A stretch of 26,731 nt of DNA from Bacteroidaceae bacterium (GTDB taxonomy: Bacteria > Bacteroidota > Bacteroidia > Bacteroidales > CHK158-818), in assembly GCA_017467745.1 (NCBI GenBank), contig JAFUKV010000308.1, positions 1-26,731 on the forward strand. The letters run 5' to 3'. Below the pieces are notes generated by a model, which did not search any database, had not been told where the DNA came from, and saw only the letters and a list, made by a program, of their open reading frames with translations. Below, in pieces: positions 1 through 7,986 of this stretch. The translations under genes and the position numbers were made by a program. Within the stretch, counting starts at the first letter, position 1, and each line of letters begins with the position of its first letter.

Positions 1-1057
1 CATAAGAAGAATATCCGAAAAATATAACCATAAGACATACTAATATCGTATTTATTGTTCTTACCGGAATGGATTTGCTTACAAATAAGTAAAATGCCAG
101 AGCTGCAATCAGCAAAATTCCGAGCCAAATAATACCGCCTAAAAAAGGAAGTCCCAATAATGTGAAACAGAGAATGAATGAGATTTTTAAACGAGTGGGA
201 TTTTTTTGCGAATATGTTTCATATACGCCCCATATCAGACAAGCGATAGTCAAAAAGAGGCAAATGGTAACTCCTGTATTGAACGGCATGCCTAAAACGT
301 TTACGGCAAAAAGTTCGAACCATCCCGACACTTGAATAAATCCGGGATATAAACCGTATAACAAGAATAAAATTATCAGGAACGATACTCCCAATGCAAT
401 TAAAGAACCTTTGACATCTGTATTGGGGTATTTTTTATAGTAATAAACTAATACGATAGCGGGGATACAAAGCAGGTTTAATTGGTGTACGCAGATACCG
501 ACTCCCATGATATAGGCGATTAATACGAGAAACCGGTCAGCGTGCGGTTCGTCTGTAACCGATTCCCATTTCAAAATGAGCCAGAATACCACAGCCGTAC
601 AGAATGATGAATATGCGTACACTTCTCCTTCGACTGCTGAAAACCAGAATGTGTCGGAAAAAGCATATACAAGTGCTCCCACCATACCGCTACCCATGAT
701 AGCGATCATTTTATATAGTGAAATCTCTTCGCCTTCTTTTACGGTAATTTTTTTTGCCAAAGCGGTAATTGTCCAAAATAAAAACAGGATTGTCCCTGCA
801 CTAAGTAGTCCGGACATTAAATTTACTAAATAGGCAACTTGTGAAGGATCGGATGCAAAATTGGCGAAAAAGCGGCCTGTTAACATAAATAGAGGGCTTC
901 CGGGCGGATGTCCTACCTCTTGTTTGTACGCCGAAGCTATAAATTCGCCGCAATCCCAAAAACTTGCCGTAGGTTCCAATGTCATGATATAAACGATTGC
1001 CGATATCAGAAAAGCAACCCACCCCAGTAAATTATTCCAAAACTTGTATTGTTTCAT
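1..1057 (-). CDS. DUF2723 family polytopic membrane protein (GT-C-like), 3' end outside window
   Basis: Reading leftward from ATG at 1055-1057, the frame stays open to the window edge, giving 352 N-terminal residues of what is normally a protein of around 1,000 residues. The translation begins MKQYKFWNNLLGWVAF and has a first membrane segment at about residues 11-26. The acidic loop FWDCGEFIASAYK (D35, E38) and the following HPPGSPLFML are the hallmark of the DUF2723 family. Multiple further hydrophobic helices follow, with short loops. The family is related by fold to GT-C (protein O-mannosyltransferase-like) glycosyltransferases, and the D/E loop sits where GT-C catalytic acids lie; the acceptor in Bacteroidota is not something this sequence shows. 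It is divergent from queD. The family call is firm; enzymatic activity is inference. Confidence 0.88.
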   Translation of the reverse strand, partial: MKQYKFWNNLLGWVAFLISAIVYIMTLEPTASFWDCGEFIASAYKQEVGHPPGSPLFMLTGRFFANFASDPSQVAYLVNLMSGLLSAGTILFLFWTITALAKKITVKEGEEISLYKMIAIMGSGMVGALVYAFSDTFWFSAVEGEVYAYSSFCTAVVFWLILKWESVTDEPHADRFLVLIAYIMGVGICVHQLNLLCIPAIVLVYYYKKYPNTDVKGSLIALGVSFLIILFLLYGLYPGFIQVSGWFELFAVNVLGMPFNTGVTICLFLTIACLIWGVYETYSQKNPTRLKISFILCFTLLGLPFLGGIIWLGILLIAALAFYLFVSKSIPVRTINTILVCLMVIFFGYSSY

Positions 1058-1110
1058 ATATTTTCAGTTCTCAAATTTCTATTTGTTATTTCGTTACAAC
1101 ATAAGAGCCG

Positions 1111-1118
1111 CAAAGATA
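1111..1118 (-). promoter_or_regulatory. -7 promoter element for the DUF2723 gene
   Basis: On the minus strand this reads TATCTTTG, a full match to the Bacteroidota -7 consensus TAnnTTTG, 53 bases upstream of the ATG at 1057. No good TTTG -33 box is visible at the expected distance, only a T-rich stretch. The same octamer recurs before several other genes here. Confidence 0.55.
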
Positions 1119-1256
1119 TAAAAGATATGGATAAAATCCGTATTTTAGATGTTTAAGAATTGTTTTTCTCCTTAAAATTCAGCCATTAATTAATAGAACG
1201 CGATATTTATGCCGAAAAATAAATGATTACCGTTTTATTGAGTAAAATGTATTTTA

Positions 1257-1264
1257 TACTTTTG
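1257..1264 (+). promoter_or_regulatory. -7 promoter element for queD-queE
   Basis: TACTTTTG matches TAnnTTTG exactly, with TTG at 1238-1240 as a possible weak -33 element. The predicted transcript starts near 1271 and has a 60-base AT-rich leader ending in a purine-rich ribosome binding site (AAGGA, 1323-1327) five bases before the queD ATG. The leader forms no obvious preQ1 riboswitch. Confidence 0.55.
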
Positions 1265-1332
1265 TTTCCCATTATTAAAGGCATATAGTTTTTTGTTTTT
1301 TAATCTATAAAATCAAAAAAATAAGGATATTT

Positions 1333-1692
1333 ATGTTTTACATTTCGAAACGGATGGAGATTGCAGGTAGCCATAAGTTACAGCTCTCTTATGAAAGTAA
1401 ATGCAAAAACTTACATGGACATAATTGGATTGTTACTGTGTTTTGCAGAGCTAAGGAGCTTAATTCCGATGGAATGGTATGCGATTTTAAATACATTAAA
1501 AATAAGATACATGGTTATCTCGACCACAGCAATTTCAATGAATTGTTCCCATTCAATCCAACGGCAGAGAATATAGCTCGTTGGGTAGTTGAACAAATTC
1601 CGGAATGTTATAAATGCCAGATTCAGGAAAGCGAAGGAAACACAGTTGTTTATATTACGGATGATATTGATATAAAAGAGGCGGAACTATGA
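1333..1692 (+). CDS. queD: 6-carboxy-5,6,7,8-tetrahydropterin synthase
   Basis: This is a 119-residue protein of the PTPS/QueD fold, the usual length for the family. It converts 7,8-dihydroneopterin triphosphate to 6-carboxy-tetrahydropterin, the second step from GTP toward preQ0 and queuosine. The zinc-binding histidines are visible as H14 (GSHKL) and H28/H30 (LHGHN), with the catalytic cysteine C24 four residues before H28 (CKNLHGH). H65 (LDHSNF) and the late acidic segment ESEGN complete the active site pattern. The ATG is preceded by AAGGA at a good distance. The last four bases overlap the start of queE (ATGA), which implies translational coupling. The C24 plus H28/H30 arrangement favours QueD over a eukaryotic-type pyruvoyl-tetrahydropterin synthase. 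Confidence 0.93.
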   Translation: MFYISKRMEIAGSHKLQLSYESKCKNLHGHNWIVTVFCRAKELNSDGMVCDFKYIKNKIHGYLDHSNFNELFPFNPTAENIARWVVEQIPECYKCQIQESEGNTVVYITDDIDIKEAEL

Positions 1693-2270
1693 GGGTAAAT
1701 GAGATTTTTTACTCGATTCAAGGTGAAGGTAAATTTACGGGTACGCCGGCAATATTTATCCGTTTTGCAGGGTGTAATTTGGTTTGTGATTTTTGTGATA
1801 CGGAACATCGGCCTTATAGAGAATATTCCGAAGATGAAATAATGCGGGAAATTGCCGATTATAAGGCTGGACACATTGTTATTACAGGTGGTGAACCGAT
1901 GCTCCAACTTACGTCTTCGTTTGTCGATAAGTTGCATAGAGCCGGTAAATTCGTTCAGGTCGAGACAAATGGCACTCAGCCCATAAAAGAAAATCTTTCT
2001 ATCGACTGGATTACTTGTTCGCCAAAGTTCGATTTCTGTCGAAATGCGGAGCTTAAATTACAACACATCGATGAGTTGAAAGTAGTGTACCAAAAGCAAG
2101 ATATGTCAGTGTACGATCATATAAAAGCCAAAGAATATTATTTACAGCCTTGTGATGTGAAAGATGAGGCACGAAATGAAGCAATTCTTTCTGCCGCAAT
2201 CGACTATATAAAACTGAATCCTAAATGGAGACTTTCGCTTCAAACGCAGAAAATATTAAAAATAAGATAA
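1689..2270 (+). CDS. queE: 7-carboxy-7-deazaguanine synthase (radical SAM)
   Basis: This 193-residue protein follows queD with a 4-base overlap. It rearranges 6-carboxy-tetrahydropterin to 7-carboxy-7-deazaguanine, the step after QueD. The N-terminus EIFYSIQGEG is the QueE signature. The iron-sulfur cluster motif is a standard CxxxCxxC at C29, C33, C36 (CNLVCDFC), and the SAM-binding GGEP follows in TGGEPMLQ. The C-terminal half carries SPKF and LQPCD segments of the shortened radical SAM barrel. The next enzyme, QueC, is not in the window. Identification rests on motifs and on the neighbour. Confidence 0.94.
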   Translation: MRVNEIFYSIQGEGKFTGTPAIFIRFAGCNLVCDFCDTEHRPYREYSEDEIMREIADYKAGHIVITGGEPMLQLTSSFVDKLHRAGKFVQVETNGTQPIKENLSIDWITCSPKFDFCRNAELKLQHIDELKVVYQKQDMSVYDHIKAKEYYLQPCDVKDEARNEAILSAAIDYIKLNPKWRLSLQTQKILKIR

Positions 2271-2319
2271 TAGCAATTTGCAGGGAGAGAAAGAATTGAT
2301 TTAAATATATCAGTTAATC

Positions 2320-2997
2320 ATGCAAGCGGAAAAACCTGTCATAGAACAAACTGCCGATGGCTCAGCTACATTATTTCTCCCCAAACTGAATGAACATTAT
2401 CATTCGGTTAAAGGGGCTTTGGTAGAAGCTCGCCATGTTTATATAAAGTCGGCTTTTCAGCAGATACATAAACCCGAAATTTCTGTGTTGGAAGTTGGTT
2501 TTGGAACAGGATTGAATGCTTTTCTTACTTGTTTGGAGACTCTTTGTCGGGATGTTATTGTGCATTATACCGCCTTAGAACTTTTTCCGTTATCTTGGGA
2601 TGAGGTTGACGCATTGCATTACCCCTCGACAATTTCTCCTGAAAATTCTTCGCTTTTTCAAACATTGCATGCGGTTGACTGGGATACGCCTGTTGTCGTA
2701 ACGCCTCGATTTACGTTATATAAACGGTGTGTAGATTTGACAGATTGTCTTTTTGACAGGAATTACGATGTTGTCTATTTCGATGCTTTTGCTCCTGAAA
2801 AGCAGCCGGAATTATGGGAAGAGCGTATTTTTAAAACATTGTTTAATCAGATGGAAGAAGGTGGCGTTTTTTCTACTTACTGTGCGAAAGGAGAGGTACG
2901 CAGACGTCTGCAACGAGCAGGTTTTATGGTTGAGAGATTAGCTGGCCCTCCCGAAGGGAAAAGGGAGATATTGCGGGGTATTAAGCCTATTATTTAA
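2320..2997 (+). CDS. mnmD: tRNA 5-methylaminomethyl-2-thiouridine methyltransferase, stand-alone MnmD
   Basis: This 225-residue methyltransferase corresponds to the C-terminal methylating half of E. coli MnmC; the FAD-dependent oxidase half is absent, so it is a stand-alone MnmD. It would methylate nm5s2U34 to mnm5s2U34 in tRNAs for Lys, Glu and Gln. Visible motifs are the SAM-binding EVGFGTGLNAF (58-68), the acidic E87 after strand 2, and the family hallmark FDAFAPEKQPELW (154-166), followed by FSTYCAKGEVRR. It lies 49 bases after queE and may be in the same transcript. Its TAA overlaps the stop codon of the leftward DedA-type gene. The call is confident; cotranscription with queDE is inference. 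Confidence 0.88.
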   Translation: MQAEKPVIEQTADGSATLFLPKLNEHYHSVKGALVEARHVYIKSAFQQIHKPEISVLEVGFGTGLNAFLTCLETLCRDVIVHYTALELFPLSWDEVDALHYPSTISPENSSLFQTLHAVDWDTPVVVTPRFTLYKRCVDLTDCLFDRNYDVVYFDAFAPEKQPELWEERIFKTLFNQMEEGGVFSTYCAKGEVRRRLQRAGFMVERLAGPPEGKREILRGIKPII

Positions 2998-3452
2998 AAA
3001 AAGGTCAATATCCCTAATGCAGCTTGTGTCCAAACCCAATAACGCAGAAATTTTCCGGCTAACATAGATAGGCTCACAAGAATTACATTTGCTCTCATCA
3101 GTCCGAAAGCTACAATAATCAGGTCTCCTACTACGGGAAGGAAGACGAAAAATGCCATTAATGCACCTTTCCCTTGCAAAAAACGTTGGGTTTTTTCCAG
3201 TTTTAGCCGGTTGATGCGAAAATATTTTTCAATCCATTCCATGTTTCCTAAGTGCCCGACATAATAACATGTCATGCCTCCTAACCAGTTGCCGGCAGTA
3301 GCTACCCAGATGCAAGCCCACGGATCGAACTTTGCCGCTAATAGGGCGGTCATAACAATCTCCGAACTCAAAGGAATAATGCTTCCCGCTAAAAAAGTTG
3401 CGATAAAAAGCCCTATATAGCCCCATTCACTAAGTCCTGCAATAAATTCCAT
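2994..3452 (-). CDS. YqaA/DedA-family (SNARE-associated) membrane protein
   Basis: I place the start at the ATG at 3450-3452 (MEFIAGLSEWGY), giving 152 residues. The frame is open further upstream, but those extra residues overlap the preceding gene deeply and lack family similarity. The protein resembles the short YqaA branch of the DedA/VTT superfamily, whose members are inner-membrane proteins of about 140-150 residues. Features include the helix-break segment FLAGSIIPLSSEIV, then a glycine-rich GNWLGGMTCYYVGHLG, a basic loop (KLEKTQRFLQGKG), and a late helix with the FLPVVGD turn. DedA relatives have been linked to lipid flipping and membrane homeostasis, but the role of YqaA is not settled. 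It overlaps the upstream membrane protein gene by 40 bases and mnmD by 4. Confidence 0.8.
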   Translation of the reverse strand: MEFIAGLSEWGYIGLFIATFLAGSIIPLSSEIVMTALLAAKFDPWACIWVATAGNWLGGMTCYYVGHLGNMEWIEKYFRINRLKLEKTQRFLQGKGALMAFFVFLPVVGDLIIVAFGLMRANVILVSLSMLAGKFLRYWVWTQAALGILTFF

Positions 3453-4423
3453 AAAAAGAATAGAATAAAAACGGTTATTATAGTATAGAACAAAAATGCG
3501 GCATGTTTGCTGTTTGCATGTGTAAAATAATGCGCTGCCTGTAATGATACGCAAACATTCAATATCGGAAGATAAGCGGGAAATCCGTTGTAATTAAGGC
3601 AGATCAATACTAAGGTGTAAAAAAACAACATATTTATTATTCCGTTATAAATACGTGTGATAATTTTATCTTCGTATTGCAATGCTGTATTTCTTACCCA
3701 GCAGAAAAAACCGATTATCGTAACTGTTGCCGTATAGATTAGCGATGGTGAAACGTGCCGGTAATCTATAAAATGAAAAGGGTAGAAGTTGTCGATAAAG
3801 TTCTGAAAACAAAAAGAAAAATCCCATACCATTTGTGCCGCTCCTAAAAGCCAAAATGGGGTGATGACGCCTAACAGTGATGCTAATAGACATTTAAAGC
3901 CGAAAGATGCGATTTTAGCGGATCCTAACCAGAATAACGGAATGTATAAAAATAAAGACGGATATAATATTCCGGCCGCAGATAAAAGAAATGAGATAAT
4001 GTAGATATGTAGCGGCAAACGAAATTCGGTAGAGGGCGAGAATAGGATTAAGAAAATAACGGCAAAGACAATTGTTATGAATGTTCCGGTAGAGAGACCG
4101 AGAAAATATGCCGGATAACTGCAACAAAACAACAATAAAAAAATACCGGGTAATTTGCTCCTCGTTCGTATTACGTTACGGGAATAGGTCATGTATGAAA
4201 GAGATAGGCCAGAAACGGCTATTTCGGCAAAATGTAAACAGTATGCCCCTATTCGGTTTGTCGAAAACGATTGTATGGCATCGCATATTAATGGGTAAGA
4301 CGCATGAGATAATATTTCCTTCCCTAAAAAATATGCAGCGAGGGTCGCGATGCCTCCTATTATTATAGCTATCGATTGCGAATAAACTCCCGATACGATA
4401 TTTGACAGTGAAGAATTTCTCAT
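3413..4423 (-). CDS. polytopic membrane protein of unknown function
   Basis: This 336-residue protein starts MRNSSLSNIVSGVYSQS and is almost entirely hydrophobic, with about nine or ten likely transmembrane helices (for example near residues 16-33, 92-130, 140-170, 180-200 and 310-330) and short polar loops. I recognise no catalytic or transport motif. It resembles poorly characterised Bacteroidota membrane proteins such as the DUF6427 group, but I cannot confirm membership by eye. Its last 40 bases overlap the start of the YqaA/DedA-type gene in another frame, so the two are probably translationally coupled. It follows purD with a hairpin between. A near-consensus promoter (TATGCTTTG, minus strand, 4477-4485, one base too long in the spacer) lies upstream. 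Confidence 0.75.
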   Translation of the reverse strand: MRNSSLSNIVSGVYSQSIAIIIGGIATLAAYFLGKEILSHASYPLICDAIQSFSTNRIGAYCLHFAEIAVSGLSLSYMTYSRNVIRTRSKLPGIFLLLFCCSYPAYFLGLSTGTFITIVFAVIFLILFSPSTEFRLPLHIYIISFLLSAAGILYPSLFLYIPLFWLGSAKIASFGFKCLLASLLGVITPFWLLGAAQMVWDFSFCFQNFIDNFYPFHFIDYRHVSPSLIYTATVTIIGFFCWVRNTALQYEDKIITRIYNGIINMLFFYTLVLICLNYNGFPAYLPILNVCVSLQAAHYFTHANSKHAAFLFYTIITVFILFFLWNLLQDLVNGAI

Positions 4424-4478
4424 TTTACACTTTTCTTTGTGCCGTATGAATTTTGAGCCTGGATGGGATTATTATACA

Positions 4479-4519
4479 AAGCATAAAGGGAGGGAAAATC
4501 CATACCTCCTTTTATGCTT
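4479..4519 (-). terminator. 15-bp hairpin downstream of purD
   Basis: The arms 4479-4493 and 4505-4519 pair over 15 positions with a single A/G (G-U wobble) irregularity, around an 11-base loop. It begins 11 bases after the purD stop. The bases beyond the stem on the minus strand (TTGTATAATAATCC) are not a proper T-run, so it may be an RNA 3'-end or processing element rather than a textbook intrinsic terminator. It overlaps the weak promoter proposed for the next gene. Confidence 0.55.
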
Positions 4520-4529
4520 ATATAAAATG

Positions 4530-5798
4530 TTATAAATCGAAACCTATATCAGAACGGAAATATTTTCCTTCAAACTGTATATTGCGGGCATTTGCAAATG
4601 AAGTAGCAAGAGCTTCGTTTTTATCTTTTCCGTATGAACTTACGGCAATTACACGACCTCCGTCAGTCAAGATAGCCTCTCCCGATTTTTTAGTTCCTGC
4701 ATGGAAAATGATACTATCGGAAATTTTATCATGACCGCTTATTATTTTCCCTTTTTCATATGCTTCCGGATAACCGCCCGATACCAGCATGACGGTAACG
4801 GCCGCCCTTTCGTCTATTTCCAGCGTTTTCTCTTTCAGTGTACCTGTTGCTACTCCTTCCAATAGTTTTACTAAATCCGAAGCGATACGTAACATAACTA
4901 CTTCTGTTTCCGGGTCGCCCATACGGACATTATATTCTATTACTAACGGATCGCCTTTTACGTTAATCAACCCCAGAAATATGAATCCTTTGTAATCTAT
5001 ATTTTCTGCTTTTAATCCTTCGATAGTCGGTTTTACAATCCGTTCTTCAACTTTCTGCATAAATGTTTTGTCTGCGAACGGAACAGGAGAAACTGCACCC
5101 ATACCGCCGGTATTCAGACCCTTATCGCCTTCACCTATGCGTTTGTAATCCTTTGCTACCGGAAGAATTTTATAGGAGTTTCCATCTGTCAATACAAATA
5201 CCGAGCATTCTATTCCCGACAAAAATTCTTCTATAACCACAGTGCGGCTGGCATCACCGAAACTTCCGTTCAACATATTGGAAAGCTCTTTTTTCGCCTC
5301 TTCCAAACTGTCTATAATCAGTACACCTTTTCCGGCAGCCAATCCGTCGGCTTTCAATACGTAAGGAGCTGTCAACGATTCTAAAAAACGGAAACCGGCA
5401 TCTATTGTTTCTGCTGTGAAACTTTCATACCGGGCTGTTGGTATATGGTGGCGCATCATGAAGGCTTTGGCAAAATCTTTACTGCCTTCTAAACGCGCGC
5501 CTTCTTTCGATGGTCCTATTACCGGAATATTTTGCAAAGCGGTGTCTGCCTTGAAATAGTCGTATATTCCTTTTACCAACGGATCTTCCGGACCCACTAC
5601 AACCATATCTATTTTGTTTCTGAGTGCGAAATCTCCGATAGCGGCGAAATCAGTCGCTTTTATATCTACATTTTCTCCTATCGAAGCCGTTCCGGCATTT
5701 CCGGGAGCGATAAACAAATTATCGACTTTCGGACTTTGTTTTATTTTCCATGCCAAAGCGCTCTCCCGACCGCCTGAGCCTAACAACAGTATATTCAT
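4530..5798 (-). CDS. purD: phosphoribosylamine-glycine ligase (GAR synthetase)
   Basis: This 422-residue protein has the standard PurD length. It ligates glycine to 5-phosphoribosylamine with ATP, the second step of de novo purine synthesis. The N-terminal domain opens MNILLLGSGGRESALAWKI, followed by GPEDPLVKGI. The ATP-grasp core shows KADGLAAGKGV, EEFLSGIECS, the GMGAVSP segment, and the metal-binding EYNVRMGDPETE. All expected motifs are intact. It is the last gene of a tight leftward run (9 bases after dipeptidyl peptidase IV), and a hairpin follows it. purE is also in the window but in a separate cluster. Confidence 0.96.
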   Translation of the reverse strand: MNILLLGSGGRESALAWKIKQSPKVDNLFIAPGNAGTASIGENVDIKATDFAAIGDFALRNKIDMVVVGPEDPLVKGIYDYFKADTALQNIPVIGPSKEGARLEGSKDFAKAFMMRHHIPTARYESFTAETIDAGFRFLESLTAPYVLKADGLAAGKGVLIIDSLEEAKKELSNMLNGSFGDASRTVVIEEFLSGIECSVFVLTDGNSYKILPVAKDYKRIGEGDKGLNTGGMGAVSPVPFADKTFMQKVEERIVKPTIEGLKAENIDYKGFIFLGLINVKGDPLVIEYNVRMGDPETEVVMLRIASDLVKLLEGVATGTLKEKTLEIDERAAVTVMLVSGGYPEAYEKGKIISGHDKISDSIIFHAGTKKSGEAILTDGGRVIAVSSYGKDKNEALATSFANARNIQFEGKYFRSDIGFDL

Positions 5799-5807
5799 AT
5801 TTAGTTC

Positions 5808-7979
5808 TTATTTTAAATAATCATCAAAATACCGGGTTATTTTTTCTTGTAGGTGTACCCTGTCTTTTCCTATCACGTTATGAACGTGTCCCGGATAAAC
5901 GAAATAATCGGGATATGTGCCGGATTCTACGCATTTTTTTAGGAAACTCAAACTGTGCTGCCATACAACTACCGGATCTATATCGCCATGTATCAGCAAT
6001 AAATGTCCTTTCAAGTTTCCGGCCTTATTATTTAAGTTAGAGGCTTCATACCCTTCTTTATTGTTTTTGGGGTGTCCCATATAGCGTTCGCCGTACATGA
6101 TTTCGTAATACTTCCAGTCTATCACCGGCCCGCCGGCTACACCAACTTTATAAGTATCGGGATAAGTCAGCATCAGGTTTGTAGTCATAAATCCGCCGAA
6201 ACTCCATCCGCATACGCCGATACGGTCGGCATCGACATACGGCAAAGATTTCAAATACGCAATTCCTTGCATTTGGTCTTTTCCCTCTTCTTCGCCTAAA
6301 TGCAGATGGGTTGCATTTTCAAAATCGAGACCTCTATTGTCAGATCCTCTATTGTCTACCGTGAACATGATGTATCCACGCTGAGCCATATATGTATCCC
6401 AGCCTCCGGCTGCCCACCGATAGGTGTTGGTAATCATTTGGGCGTGAGGGCCTCCGTAGACGTAAACAACTACCGGATATTTTTTTGTCGGGTCGAAATC
6501 CGCCGGTTTAATCATCCGGTAATAAAGATCCGTTATTCCGTCGGCAGCTTTAATTGTTCCGACTTCTACGGGCGGCATATTGTAATTTTTGTATGGGTCG
6601 GACGCTGATAACAATAGTTCGCTCTTCTCTTTTTTTATAGATATTAAATTGATGTTACGCGGCGTATTGTGATTGCTGTATGTGTTGATAGCGAAATCGC
6701 CCGAATTGCTGATGCGGGTATTGTGTACGCCAGCGTCGGTAGTTAAACGAATCGACTTACCGCTTTTTATGTCCAGACGATAAGTATTTCTTTCGAGCGG
6801 AGAAGGTTCGGTAGATACATAAAACAAATAACGACCGGTTTTGTCGAATCCTAATATATCGGTTACTGCCCATTCCCCTTTTGTCAATTGGCGGAGCATA
6901 TTGCCTTGTGTATCGTAAAGGTAAAGGTGGTTATACCCGTCACGTTCGCTTTGCCAGATGAACTGTTCGGAGTTGTTTTTCAAGAACAGCACAGGGTGTT
7001 CCGGTTCTACATATTTCGGGTGGGACTCGGTGAAAAGCGTTCTTATCAAGGAACCCGATTCGGTATTGTAAACTTTCAGCCGGCAAGTATCTTGATTGCG
7101 GTTCACTTCGGCTATATATAATTCTTTGCCATTGGGCGACCATGCCAGATTAGTAAAGTATCTGTCTTTGGGCGTTCCGGTTTTCAGATAAACGGTTTTT
7201 TCCGTTTCCGGATAGAAAATGCCTACCGTTACATGGTGGCTGTTCATGCCGGCCATCGGATATTTCATGTTATTCAATTTCGCTTGACGGGCGGAAATAT
7301 CTACTAACGGATAATCTCCGACAGGAGTTTCGTCCATACGGTAAAAAGCCAATGCGTGTCCCGAAGGAGACCAGAATGTTCCTTTGGATATGCCGAATTC
7401 ATTTCGATGTACTGACTGACCGAATGTGATATTTTCATCTTTCTCTGACGCTACACATATTCGTTTGTTGTTGTCGGCAATATATAGAGCTTTTCCATTG
7501 GTAAGCGCCATACGGCGAGATTCGGGTTGGAAATCGAATCCTCCATCTCCGTTTTCGTAAGGAATGGCAAATTCTATGGATTTCGTCGTTGTATTATAAC
7601 GGATGTAATTTTGATGCGCATAAAAATCGAGCACTCCGTATTTTTCGTTTTCCAAGTATCGGGCTTGGACACCCGGCAATGAACTGATTTTTTTAAAGTT
7701 TTGTGCTTCTAATGCAGTATTTAGGTCTGCTAAAACCGCTAAAACTCGTTTTTGGTTCTTTTTTGCCGGATTAACAGCCCAAAGCGTATCGCCTTGTTGA
7801 TAGATATATTCATCGCCCATCCATTGCAGTTGTTTGATATTTTGCGGAACAAACCGGAAATAATTTTTGCCTCCCGGTATCAAGTCGTCTAATGTCAGTT
7901 GTTTGGTTTGAGATTGCAAAGGCATGGTAAAAACAAATGATATGAAAATAAGCAGAATTTTTAGTGTACTTTTTCTCAT
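5808..7979 (-). CDS. dipeptidyl peptidase IV, S9B serine peptidase, exported
   Basis: This 723-residue protein, the usual length for Bacteroidales DPP IV, removes Xaa-Pro (or Xaa-Ala) dipeptides from peptide N-termini. An N-terminal signal segment (KILLIFISFVFTMPLQS) predicts export to the periplasm or outer surface. Residues of about 30-470 form the beta-propeller (DPPIV_N), and the C-terminal part is an alpha/beta hydrolase. The catalytic triad is readable as S593 in GWSFGG, D668 in HGDIDP and H700 in GHVHNV. The YVYGGPHAQ loop forms the oxyanion region. It lies 7 bases after the methyltransferase gene and 9 before purD. Role is probably nutrition from proline-rich peptides; this is inference from the family. 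Confidence 0.94.
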   Translation of the reverse strand: MRKSTLKILLIFISFVFTMPLQSQTKQLTLDDLIPGGKNYFRFVPQNIKQLQWMGDEYIYQQGDTLWAVNPAKKNQKRVLAVLADLNTALEAQNFKKISSLPGVQARYLENEKYGVLDFYAHQNYIRYNTTTKSIEFAIPYENGDGGFDFQPESRRMALTNGKALYIADNNKRICVASEKDENITFGQSVHRNEFGISKGTFWSPSGHALAFYRMDETPVGDYPLVDISARQAKLNNMKYPMAGMNSHHVTVGIFYPETEKTVYLKTGTPKDRYFTNLAWSPNGKELYIAEVNRNQDTCRLKVYNTESGSLIRTLFTESHPKYVEPEHPVLFLKNNSEQFIWQSERDGYNHLYLYDTQGNMLRQLTKGEWAVTDILGFDKTGRYLFYVSTEPSPLERNTYRLDIKSGKSIRLTTDAGVHNTRISNSGDFAINTYSNHNTPRNINLISIKKEKSELLLSASDPYKNYNMPPVEVGTIKAADGITDLYYRMIKPADFDPTKKYPVVVYVYGGPHAQMITNTYRWAAGGWDTYMAQRGYIMFTVDNRGSDNRGLDFENATHLHLGEEEGKDQMQGIAYLKSLPYVDADRIGVCGWSFGGFMTTNLMLTYPDTYKVGVAGGPVIDWKYYEIMYGERYMGHPKNNKEGYEASNLNNKAGNLKGHLLLIHGDIDPVVVWQHSLSFLKKCVESGTYPDYFVYPGHVHNVIGKDRVHLQEKITRYFDDYLK

Positions 7980-7986
7980 GTTTAGT

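Noticed and set aside
1265..1332. Possible preQ1 riboswitch before queD
   Set aside because: The leader is AT-rich with an A-run, but there is no stem with the conserved G/C residues of the preQ1 classes; the resemblance stops at the A-rich part.
3453..3554. 34-residue N-terminal extension of the DedA-type protein
   Set aside because: It would overlap the upstream gene by 142 bases, has a cysteine-rich composition unlike the family, and the internal ATG at 3452 begins the family-like sequence.
4108..4368. An 86-codon rightward open frame
   Set aside because: It lies antisense within the membrane protein gene, with no family features.
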